DNA from: Neoceratodus forsteri
Taxonomy: Eukaryota > Chordata > Ceratodontiformes > Ceratodontidae
DNA length: 64,000 nt
Direction: 5' to 3'
NCBI GenBank assembly: GCA_016271365.2
Contig: CM057454.1
Location: 693,299,501 to 693,363,500, forward strand
The notes under the pieces were generated by a model. The model was not told where the DNA came from and ran no database searches. It saw only the letters and a list, made by a program, of their open reading frames with translations. A program made the translations under genes and the position numbers. Shown here one piece after another: positions 10,255 to 19,952 of this stretch; within the stretch, counting starts at the first letter, position 1, and each line of letters begins with the position of its first letter.

Positions 10255-10500
10255 TGGAAGCAGCATGGTTAGTGAATAGAATGTGATTGGGACCCAGGAA
10301 ACCCAGATTCATAACTCACTAGAGCCACTTTTGCACTATGTGAACTTGAGCAAGTCACTTAACCTCTCAGTGTATTAGTCTTCCCAGCTGTCAAATTGGG
10401 TAGCAGCAGGACCCCTCTGCAAATGAGGTGTTGCTTCTCAGTTGGGCTATCCTGAGTTAATAAGTCATTTGTAAAGCAGATTTATAATGTAAACTAAATT
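10255..10500 (+). mobile_element. MIR-like tRNA-derived SINE (diverged)
   Basis: A degenerate tRNA-like head, 'gcagcatggttagtgaatagaatg' with 'acccagattcataactc' at the B-box position, is followed by 'tgtgaacttgagcaagtcacttaacctctcagtg'. This is the MIR/CORE hallmark. A downstream part, 'gacccctctgcaaatgaggtgttgcttctcagttgggctatcctgagttaat', resembles the end of the repeated unit at 13920-13980. Non-coding. Confidence 0.7.
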
Positions 10501-11610
10501 ATTGTGACTTATATATAAATTTGTTAAGTGAACAAATTAATACGTCTGCAATTTTTTTTATCTTCCCAGTTATGATTATGAGGAGATTATATATGTATTA
10601 ACATTTGTAACCAGGAAAACAGATTAAAGTAAACAACTGTTTTCAGCTGAGCCCCAGGATGCAAGCTATGAGTAGGCAATTATATAGTGGTACTATATCT
10701 TTAGTTCTTCAGTCAAGCACCATATATAGGATGAAACTGAGGAGACATTACCAGCCATGTTGATGATGGTAGGATGATGGAGAAACATGCAAACAGAATT
10801 GCAAACCAGATTTGGTCAAATATGCAGATAGATATGGTCACACAGTCCAAGTTCAGTTTTCAGGCAGAATTAATAAAACACCAAATACGAAACATAATAT
10901 ATGGTACTTAATGTCATGTTACTGATGGCCATGCCCTGATGAAAGTATAACAGGGCATTCTGAGGGGAGGAAACCAGGAAACTGTGGGACATACAATATT
11001 AGGAGTTCAATAAATCTTTTCTAATTGCTGGTTTATCCATGAATGTTGAGGGGATATCATTCTTCACCATTAGAAGAAAGTGTCCTTAAGTTATCAGCAT
11101 AGTTACTGATGTATTTAAAAGAGGATTACAGTGACAGAGTTGTCTCATATTGATAACAGTGATGACTCAAAATGCAGATGAAGACTATTCTTTCAGCACC
11201 ATAGCACAAGCACGGTGAACTTGTTACAGCTGCAGTGTGGAGCTCTGCAGACATCTTGCTATCACAGTAGAAAAATGGAGCTCTCCAGATTCAGAATGGA
11301 CTAGAAGCAATTGAAGGTGAAGTGCAATCACTACGCTAATTGAAGCAATCTGCTGTGTTCATTCAGCTGAGCAGTGTTGCACTGCACTATTTGTGTGATA
11401 ATGTGGTTACTAGCTTCAGTCTGTGTAGTATTCTCTTTCAAGAAAGATTCCTAGCTCATACTAAACATGTCATCTTAGTCAGCATTTCCCAGCCATAAGC
11501 TATAAATAAGATTAAGGAAGGAGGTTCAGATTTCAGAGGTTATTGGGAAGTGCCTCAGATCAACACTGGGTAAGTTGTTGTTATCAGTTCAGGAAAGAGT
11601 GTGTGTGTGT

Positions 11611-11649
<39 letters not shown>

Positions 11650-12140
11650 ATGTGTTTGTGTGTGCCTGTGTGGTGCTCTGTTAACCCTTTCCTCATACAT
11701 CAACCTTTTCCTTGTCAGTTTGTAAATGGCTGTAATGCTATATTCTAGTACTGTGCACTGTTCAGAATATGAAGCAGTGCATGTGTATTAGTGTGTTGCA
11801 GTGCTTATCCTAAATACAATAGAATGTAGGGTTAGAAGTATAAGTAAATACATGCCATATAAGGCAGTGTATGTGTATTAGTGTGTGTGACAGTGCTCTG
11901 TGTGTACAGACAGTGCACTGCTATGTTATACTGGAATATATATGCATATATGACTATATGTATTAGTCAGTGTTTGTGTGTATCATCACAATTAGAAAGT
12001 TCAATTAGGTGACTCAGTGATTAGTGCAAAAATTGCTAGTCTACATTCCCCCATTATCTAAATCAGTTTCAGCCTTATGCATGTCATTGCTGATTTAAAT
12101 GACATGTTCAGCAATGTTCTTCAGAGATGTTCTTTTCAGG
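10501..12140. other. Unassigned sequence with a GT microsatellite
   Basis: No open frame is supported. Around 10610-10665, 'taaccaggaaaac...aacaactgttttcagctgagccccagg' faintly resembles the LINE/SINE tail seen at 7230-7305. The rest is unassigned. Confidence 0.4.
11599..11670. repeat. (GT)n microsatellite
   Basis: An almost pure GT run interrupted by GG, CA and TT. The 60-residue 'C/V' open frame over it is an artefact of the repeat. Confidence 0.95.
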
Positions 12141-12149
12141 CTCCAGGGG

Positions 12150-12625
12150 ACATCAGAGGGTGGCTGGTGCAACTAGACACCAGGGCAAGCATAATTGTTA
12201 ATTTATTGATCTGATTAGATTATTAATTTTATATGCTGTATTATTATGTTGGGTTGTTAAAATGTTTCTTTTTTTTCCTTTTCTGTATTTAAAGATTCTA
12301 TTTCTGAAGATGTGTCTACTATTTGTGCAGCACCCAAAGCCTCTGGGATTGGACATTTTTAAAATACATTTTTGCCTTGCCTAAACACCAAGGGGAATGG
12401 CCATTGGAAAATGGGGGATGCCTCTAGATACCAGAGATGAAGTGCAGTATTACTGGCTTAGGCATGGAAGGGTGGGGCGCACCACTAGACACCAGGGATA
12501 CATAAATTATTTACGTGGAGGGAAATTGGAGGGAGTAGTGTGCCACTAGACACCAGGGAAAGAAGTATTATGGGGATAGCAATCAGAGGGTTGGGGGATA
12601 CCACTGGACACCAGGGAAAACATAT
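12150..12625. repeat. Tandem array of 'ccactagacaccaggga' units, related to foldback-element arms
   Basis: The motif ACTAGACACCAGGG or a close variant recurs at about 12173, 12425, 12483, 12544 and 12601, with roughly 60-bp spacing in the 3' part. It sits among 'gattggagggg'-like G-rich spacer, as in the right arms of elements B and D. No matching mirror arm is obvious to the left. This is probably half of an eroded fifth foldback element. Confidence 0.65.
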
Positions 12626-12629
12626 AAAA

Positions 12630-12940
12630 AATGTGTGGTCACAGTTCTATGTGGGGGCAGGTAGTTTGATAACAAGTCATAGTATTTGGGTTTGTAGGTA
12701 CAGTTTGTTATGGGGATGGGCGGTGTCATGACAAGTAATGATCTCTCTTTCTCTCTCCCTGCACATGTACAAGTGACTGTCTCTCTCTCTCTCTCTCTCT
12801 CTTTCTGATTGATGGCAAGTAACATATTTGGCTTTGTGGTCACACTTCAATGTTGTGGCAGGTGGTTTGATGGCAAGTCATGGTATTTGGCTTTGTAGTT
12901 GCAGTCTGGTGTAGGGATCGGTGGTGTGATGACAATGATA
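12630..12940. repeat. Second ~70-80-bp tandem array with an embedded (CT)n run
   Basis: Units read 'ggcaggtggtttgatggcaagtcatggtatttggctttgtagt' with variants at about 12657, 12716, 12856 and 12915. A (CT)n tract occupies about 12742-12806. Together with the preceding array it may form a composite repeat. Confidence 0.6.
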
Positions 12941-13479
12941 TTTGTAATGAGACTGGCAGATGTGCTATGTACAGTAAACCAAAGCATTTGGGTTTCTATC
13001 TATTACGTTGCTGCAGTTGCATCTCGGGGCTCTAGGGACATCAATAACCTCTCCAGCTTCACTCTTCAGGTAATGATATCACTAGAATTCCTCAATGGAG
13101 TTACAGCACTGTAGCAGAGAAAAAACATATGTTATTCTATTTTTAGCATCTTTTAAATGCTGCTGTCCTGGGGTCAGAACATGTTGTAATCCAGGATCTC
13201 CAGACATAACTATACTTAAACAGTGGTGCCATAGCAGCTATTCCATTGTTCAGTCCATTTTAGTGCCTGATAATGCAACACTCTCAATCAAGTGCTGCAG
13301 TTTTAAGCAGACAATAAACACAGTGTGCCTTACAGGACCTGGTTACTATGAGAAGTCATATGTATGCAACTTGCACTGATAAACAGCAATAAGCAATTTG
13401 CTGCAGAAAAACTTCCCTAATCAGGTCACAGGGGACATAGTCACTCTGGTTTTAAACAGAGTGCAATTTGTTCAGAATG
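12941..13479. other. No recognisable feature
   Basis: No supported frame or RNA. Near 13445, 'aaacagagtgcaatttgttcagaat' matches 'aatcagagtgcaatttaagaat' near 14340, so the repeated unit below probably starts a little earlier in its first two copies. Confidence 0.4.
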
Positions 13480-15365
13480 CTGGAGAGAGGCTGAAACAGA
13501 GATGTCCTTTAGTTAATAATGTATAGGTCATGGTAAATACATCAATCCCCACTGACACACACACACACACCACCACTTGCATTGACCCCCCACACAGCAT
13601 TTCTTGAACCTTCCCTGGATTACAATGTTTTAAAAAATATATGGATGCAGGGGTGAGAAGAGGCGAGTGTTTACAGTACTTCCTGAAACACTGTGTTAGT
13701 TGAGAGAAATGACTAATACGCAGTACTTCTTTAGTTATGACTGTTTTAGTTATTTTTGTCATTTTTCAGAAGTGTGAGGACCAAAGCGCAGAAATGTAGA
13801 CTAGCATTCTGAACACAATACTGTGTAAGATATGACAGTAGGTTAAAAAAATGCCAGTGTGACCTTTAACAAGTTCTCTTACCTCCCCGTGGTTCTGTCA
13901 CCAAGGTCTAAAAGGAACCCCAACAAAATAAGATCTCAACTGGGTATTCTGATGTAAATAAACTGGTCCCTTGACATTTATTGTTTCTGTATATCATACA
14001 TATTCAAATGATCTTTATAAGTTGGTGCTAGATAGCATAGTGTCCTCTGCACAACAGCAAGCAGATGTGAACAACTGTAACCACCACCATTGCTCATCTG
14101 AAATACTTTCTTCTTACTCTTTTGTTGTTTCTGCAGTTGTACATGTTAGTTGCTGTTTGGAGGGACACGTGTCTAGGGATGTCTGTAGACTATTATAGCT
14201 AAGTAAAATCTAAGAGCCAAGGACTATCCAGTGGTCAGTGTCTGTCAGATACAGTACACAGGGTAATGTTGAAAAGTCTGGTGTATCTTCACCTTAACAG
14301 TGTTGCCTGCTTTAGGAATTGCAGGTTCATTTTGTTTAATCAGAGTGCAATTTAAGAATTTAGGAGACAGACTGAGACAGGGATGTCATTTCTTTAAGTA
14401 CATGGGCAATATAATGTGTTAGTCATAGAAAATGCAGTGGACCCCCCCCCCACCCCACGCATCAACACCTCCCCCCGGCATTTCTAGATCTGTCCCTGGA
14501 TTAAAATGTTTTACAAAATATAGTGATGCTTGGATTAGAAAAGGAGAACGCTTACAGTAATTTCTGAAACACTGGCTTAACTGAAAAAAAATATTAATAT
14601 TCAGTACTGATTTATTTATGATTTTTATTGTCATTGTTAGGAAGTGTAAAGACCAAAACAGTAGTAATGTGGACTAATGATTTGAATGGAACACTGTGTA
14701 AAATATGGACACTAAGGTGAAAAAATACCACTGTGAACATTAGCAAATCCACTGACTGTCCTGTGCTTCTGTCACCAAATTCTAGAAGGGGACACCAACA
14801 ATGTAAGATCTCAGTTGGGCTATCTGGTTTACTTACTCTGTTTCCTTGGCATTTATTGTTACTGTATTGCATGCAGGAGTGACACTGAGACAGGGATGTT
14901 GTTTCTTTAAGTACATAGGTAATAGAAAATGCAGCGCCACCATGTATCAAGCCTGCCCCCCCAGCATTTCTAAATCTGTCCCTAGATTAAAATGTTTTAC
15001 AAAATATATTGATGCAGGAATGAGAAAAGGAGAGTGCATACAGGACCTCCTGAAAACGCTGATTTAGCTGAAAAAAATTATGGATGTGCAGTACTACTTT
15101 AGTCATGACTGCTTGCAATTTTATTTTCATTGTTAAGAGGTCTAAACACCAACACAGTAGCAATGTAAACTAGTGATTTGAATGGAAAACTGTGTAAAAT
15201 GTGGACACTAAGTTGAAAAAATACCACTGTGACCTTCAGCAAGTCCGTTGCCTCTGTCACCAAATTCTAGAAGGAACCCCAACAACATAAGATCTCATTT
15301 GGGCTATCTGATGTAATTAACCAGTTTCCTTGACATTTATTGTTACTGTATTACATATATAGTTA
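13480..15365. repeat. ~510-bp unit present three times
   Basis: Three diverged direct copies lie at about 13484-13996, 14361-14872 and 14873-15365. The last two are immediately adjacent. All share, in order: 'ctgagacagggatgt', a CCCCCC-rich stretch with 'gcatttct', 'ccctggattaaaatgtttta', 'cttcctgaaacactg', 'agtactactttagt', 'actgtgtaaaat', 'accactgtgacct', 'tctgtcaccaaattctagaagga', 'aacataagatctca' and 'cttgacatttattg'. The end of each unit resembles the tail of MIR-like SINEs ('tgtgacctttaacaagttctcttacct'). No protein is encoded. It is either a tandem duplication or repeated insertion of one unknown element. Confidence 0.8.
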
Positions 15366-15655
15366 CAAAAAAATTAAAATGTCTGTTGTTCCTCTTTTCT
15401 TACACATTGCTCCTGCATGTGTATATCAAGTTAACTGTTTTCTATAGTTACCATATAGATTGATAACAAGGGTTTAAACAGTAATAATAGTGCTCTCCTC
15501 AGAGTGTAAAGATAATGTGGAGGCAGTGTGATTAGTGCACCAACATGGGAACTGGGACACTACAGGACCAAACCTCTCTACATGTACAAACTTGAATAAC
15601 TATAAAAAACCAAAAACAAACAAATAAAAATCAGCCATCTCTCTTTTTCTTAGAA
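15366..15655. other. Unassigned, with a possible SINE remnant
   Basis: About 15518-15595 ('ggaggcagtgtgattagtgcacc...cactacaggaccaaac') has the order of a degraded tRNA-SINE head, but no usable B box or tail. Nothing else is recognisable. Confidence 0.3.
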
Positions 15656-16084
15656 CTTCCTGGCCCAGATATTCAACAGGGTTGAGCATGGAGCAACAAT
15701 GTTGCGCCATGCACAACCTACTTTCCCCACCCCCAGTGTGATATTTAAAAGGGAAAAGTGCGCCGCACAAATCCCGATGCGCCGTGGCGCATCAGTAATG
15801 TATGCAGGCACAGGTGGGGGGGGCGTGCCCATGCATAACCTGCACAGCCCGATATTCAGCCCTGGCCATGCAGAGTTATGCAGGTGCAACCCCAACCTGT
15901 GCCTGCACAAAGTTACACCTAAAAAAAAAGGAACAAGTCAAGGGCCACCCACAGGTGAGCTGCCACATTACAGGGTGTAACACAGCAGCTGCCACCTCTG
16001 GGTGGCCATCACCTGTTCCTGCCACACCTGGCGGCGCCCCCCCATGCCCCAATCATTGGCATCACTGTATCCCTCCCCTCCCCA

Positions 16085-16565
16085 AGTCCAATATCCCTGG
16101 TGGTCCAGTGGACCACACGGAGCCCGATCGGGGGCGGCATTCCTCACCCCCCAAGTCCGATATCCCTGGTGATCTAGTGGACCCCCAACCCACCACCCAC
16201 TGGGCCCACCACCCCCCTCCCCCATCAGCTGGCAGGTGGCAGCACCCCACCCGCCTGCTGCCCCACCACCGCCGACTGACAGCTCAGTAGGGCTGCCGCC
16301 CGGTGGTTCAGAGCAGGCCAATGGGCGTGCAACTCACTCCGTCTGATCAGTCGAATAACTATATCTGATCATGGGCATATGTATAAATTAAGGTCCAATA
16401 TCTCTGGTGGTCCAGTGGACTGCTTCCAGCCCAATCACGGACATATGTATAGAATTAAAGGTCCAATATCCCTGGTGGTCCAGTGGACCGTGTCCAGCCT
16501 GATTGTGGGCATCAGTGATAAAATATTAAAATCCAATCCATCCCTGGTGGTCCAGTGGTACCCCC
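16085..16565 (+). repeat. Left-arm units of element D with a tRNA-Glu-5'-end-like motif
   Basis: TCCCTGGTGGTCCAGTGG or a near match occurs at about 16087, 16159, 16398, 16466 and 16540, each followed by 'accgtgtccagcccgatcgtgggcat'-like spacer. The 18-mer matches the first 18 bases of vertebrate tRNA-Glu genes except for C in place of T at position 13. One copy, TCCCTGGTGATCTAGTGG, has the T. All point toward the element centre. Confidence 0.8.
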
Positions 16566-16953
16566 CTCCCCACCCACACACTGAGCCCCACCACCCCACT
16601 CCCCCCCAGTCAGTGGCGGGCAGCAACTCCCCACTCACATGCTGCTCTGCTGCTCACCAACTGACTGCGTACTGTAGGAGTCTATGCCCATTGGTTCACA
16701 ACATTGGCCAATGGGCTTGCAGCCCCTACCATACTACAGTCCAGAAATGTGAATGGATCCCATTCACATTTCTGCACTGTGTACTGTATGGCTGCATGCC
16801 CATTGGCTCATGCTGTGGACCAATGGGCATACAGCCGTACTGTACGCAGTCAGTCTGTGGGCAGTGGGGTGGCATGTGGGTGGGGAGCTACTGCCCACCA
16901 CTGAGAGGGGGGAGTGGGGTGGTGGGGTCAGAGGGCGGATGGGGAGGGGGGTA

Positions 16954-17262
16954 CCACTGGACCACCAAGGATGGATTGGATTTTAGTATTTTATCACTGA
17001 TGCCCACAATCAGGCTGGATGTAGTCCACTGGACCACCAAGGATATTGGACTTTTAATTCTATACATATGCCAGCGACTGGGCTGAGAATGGTCCACTGG
17101 ACCACCAGGGATATTGGACCTTTAATTCTATACATATGCCCACGATCAGGCTGGGAGTGGTCCACTGGACCACCAGGGAGTTTGGACCTTTAATCCTATA
17201 CATATGCCTGTGATCAGGCTGGGAGCAGTCCACTGGACCACCAGGGATATTGGACCTTTACC
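16954..17262 (-). repeat. Right-arm units of element D, mirror orientation
   Basis: CCACTGGACCACCAGGGA or a near match lies at 16954, 17025, 17094, 17162 and 17230. The period is 68-71 bp, with 'tattggacctttaattctatacatatgcccacgatcaggctggga' between. This is the reverse complement of the left-arm units, again directed toward the centre. Confidence 0.85.
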
Positions 17263-17645
17263 TTATACATATGCCCACGATCATCCATGGGAGGGGTGCT
17301 ACCATGAAGGTGCCGCAGGAGCTCAGGTGGCCATCCACAGCTGGCAGCTGCCGTGTTGCACCCTGCAACATGGCAGCTCACCTGTGGGTGGCCAGCTGCT
17401 GCTCCTTTTAATTTTTGCTCAACTGTGTGCAGTGCAGATATGGGTTACCTGCATCTGCTCACCACATCCCATGCTGAATATTGAGATGTGTGGAGTATGC
17501 ATGAGCACGTCCCCCCTACTTGTGTCGCCTACATTACTGATGCGCTCCGGCACATTGGGATTTGTGTCATGCACATTCCCCTTTTGAATATCGCACCGGG
17601 GTGCAACCCTTCTGAATATCCCACCCTTAATAGCTTGATTTTGTC

Positions 17646-18875
17646 TTAAAGAGGTAGCCAGGGTTTCAAGAGCTCAGATGAAAAGGGATGGGGTAATGGG
17701 CATCCTTGCCTGGTGCCCCTAGCTAGCTTAAATGGTTGGGATAATGTGGAGTTAGTAAGTACCCTGGCTTGGGGAGAGATATAAAGAAGTTTGATCCAAG
17801 AACAAAAAAGGTTACTAAAACCAAAACACAATAGCACAAGGTAAAGAAAGTTCCAATCTAAAGAGTCAAAAGCTTTTTTGAAATCTACAGCAATAACTGC
17901 TGCAGGGGTATTAAGAGATTTGGCTTTGTACATTAAATTAATTAGGGAACAAAGATGGTAAGAACCTATCCTCCCTTTGACAAAACCCACCTGTGATCAA
18001 TGAACTAATTTGGGAATATGTGATTCTATATGGTTTGCCAAAATCTTGGCAAAGATTTTGCCATCTGTGTTAAGTAGGGAGATAGGGCGGTAATTAGATG
18101 GAAGGAAAACATCCTTGTCTTTTTTGGGGAGAATTATAATAATTGCGTCTGTTATAGTTTGAGGTAAATAACCCACCTTAGAAGATTCATGAAATACATT
18201 ACATAACAAGGGGCATAGGTGTTCAGCCAAAAGCTTGTAAAATTCAACTGAGAAACCATCTCCACTGGGAGACTGTCCAGACTTAAGAGAGAAAAGTGCC
18301 TGTTTTACTTCTTCTGTAGTAAAAAGTTTATCTAGGGAGCAAACTACGTCATGAGAGAGAAGAGGAAGTGCTAAGTTGTCAAGAAAAGAGATGATATTCA
18401 GGGGTGATGCTAAGGAGGAAGAAGAATATAGGTTTTTATAAAAGGTTGTCATAATTTTATTAATAGAAGAGTTATCTGTTTGAATTTTCCCTGCCGGATC
18501 TTTTAAAGCAGCAATGTGTCTCTCCATTTGTTGCATTCTGAGTCTGTAGGCTAATATTTTGCTCCCCTTTTTCCCTCCTTCCCAATACTTCTGCTTGATT
18601 CTTAATAATGCTAATTCTATTTTTTGAGAGATTAACTCATTAATTTGCATGCGTAATTGCAGGATTTTGTAATTGAGGGGAGAGGAGGGGTGAGGGTGGG
18701 GGTTAACTGAATATTGAGTTTGTTTTGTTATAAGTAAATTCTGAAGGTTATTAAATTGTTGTTCTCTGAGTTTCTTCCTATATGCTGAAAAACTAATTAT
18801 TTTACCATGAAGGGTGGCTTTAAGAGCTTCCCAGATTATACCCATAGAGGTATCTCTGGGATCATTATACACCAT
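17646..18875 (-). pseudogene. Tx1/L1-like ORF2, reverse-transcriptase region (truncated)
   Basis: The first 292 codons (18875-17997) cover the linker and RT fingers. They include FKEEVKQALFSLKSGQSPSG-type sequence, actually LFTTEEVKQALFSLKSGQSP, then DGFSVEFYKLL, IIILPKKDKD, NYRPISLLNTDGKIFAKILA and NHIESHIPKLVH. After a stop the frame continues (17990-17646) with GFVKGRIGSYHLCSLINLMY, VDFKKAFDSLDWNFLYLVL and GTRQGCPLPH. The order is that of an L1/Tx1 RT up to motif B. The catalytic YADD/FADD block and everything beyond are absent because the element ends at 17631. RNA-dependent DNA polymerase activity is the family role; this copy cannot supply it. Confidence 0.9.
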
Positions 18876-18941
18876 GAATTATTCTATTTGCATTTTAATC
18901 CAGGGTAAAGATTCTGGATCTTTAAGTAGTAAGGAGTCTAA

Positions 18942-19952
18942 TTACCAAGAAAGAGATTTTAGGGGAGGAGAATCCCACGTTAGTAAAAGTTTAACCGGAA
19001 AATGATTGGATATGAGTAAGGGGAGAATGGTAGTCTCTATTACATTAGTTGTGATTGTGGGGGAGGCCAACCAGTAGTCTATTCTACTGTAAGTCCTATG
19101 ACAGGGAGAATATAATGTATAGTCCCTGTCTCTGAGATGAAGAATCCTCCAAATATCTGACAGGTCCAAATCTTTCATTAATTGGGATATTATAGCTGTA
19201 CTTTTAGGGTGAGCCTTATGTGAGCCATTACTCCTGCCCATATAGGTATCCAGAGTAAGATTAAAGTCCCCTCCAATCAGTAAGGGAGAATTGATCAGAT
19301 TCAGTGAAATGAAAGTTGAGTCAGTTTATGAAAAAACTAAGGGTCTTCAGAGTTTGGAGCTTCGATATTGACTAAAGATTATGGACCTGAAGAAGTATCA
19401 AAGGTTGTGATAAGCCATCTACCATCGGATCTCTTAAAATATTGGAAAGTTACCATTAAAGGTTCTTATGAATTAAAATAGCTACACCTCTTTCTTGGAA
19501 GGGGCAGAAGCTGCATATACTTGACTGACCCAATCACATTTTAATCTTGCATTATCTGCATCCAAAAGCTTAGTTTCTTGCAAAAGGGCTATTTGTGCTT
19601 TATGTTTTTTGAGATGATTACAAACTTGTTTACGCTTACTTGGCACATTGAGTCCCTTGACATTCCAAGCGTAAAGTGTTAGATTAACCATCACATTTAA
19701 ATTACCTAGTCTATTATGGGATAAATGTGGGATCAAGGGACTCCAATTGCCAAGTATACTTAGGAAAAATATGCAGATCAGATTGATGTATATGATGATT
19801 TTAAGAAAACTATTGGCAGAGTTATTTAAAACAATCAAAAAAGAATGGCGTATAAAAATTTTCAGATTCCTTTCCTTGCAGCTCTTTACTAACAATGCAA
19901 CCTCAATATTTTTAAATATCTGAACTATGAAACAATATAACATTAAGGTCAT
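18942..19952 (-). pseudogene. Tx1/L1-like ORF2, APE-type endonuclease region
   Basis: The N-terminal part (within 19952-19482) reads LTLYAWNVKGLNVPSKRKQV, ICNHLKKHKAQIALLQETKL, matching the 'SWNVNGL...LQETHL' start of APE-like LINE endonucleases that nick the target. The C-terminal part (19241-18942) contains IWRILHLRDRDYTLYSPCHR, TYSRIDYWLAS and LPLLISNHFPVKL, matching 'R.YT.YS...SRIDY.L' and the 'SDH.P' catalytic histidine motif (here SNHFP). The middle (19480-19245) is frameshifted. The initiating codon of ORF2 probably lies near 19690. Confidence 0.85.

Larger units (their letters stand above)
15656..17630. mobile_element. Long palindromic (foldback) element D
   Basis: This palindrome of nearly 2 kb is centred near 16757 at AGAAATGTGAATGGA|TCCCATTCACATTTCT. 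The outer arms match over several hundred bases. Left 'cccagatattcaacagggttg', 'gcgcatcagtaatgtatgcaggcaca' and 'ccacccacaggtgagctgccacattacagggtg' are mirrored at about 17610, 17550 and 17350-17390. The inner hairpins are GCCCATTGG.../CCAATGGGC at 16686-16719 and 16797-16828. The arms carry 68-71-bp units, five per side. The right end, 'gaatatcccaccc', directly abuts the RT frame of the neighbouring LINE. It encodes no protein, and the long frames are palindrome artefacts. Confidence 0.85.

Noticed and set aside
16379..17086. 235-codon plus-strand open frame in element D
   Set aside because: It spans the palindrome centre and both repeat arrays, repeats the same peptide in mirrored form, and contains no domain. 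Tandem units whose period is near a multiple of three keep it open by chance.
16085..17262. True tRNA-Glu genes
   Set aside because: Only the first 18 bases match; no anticodon arm, T arm or B box follows, so these are motif repeats and not tRNA genes.
17631..17640. piggyBac- or Kolobok-type TTAA target duplication for element D
   Set aside because: TTAA is present at the right junction only; the left junction near 15655 lacks it, so the assignment cannot be made.
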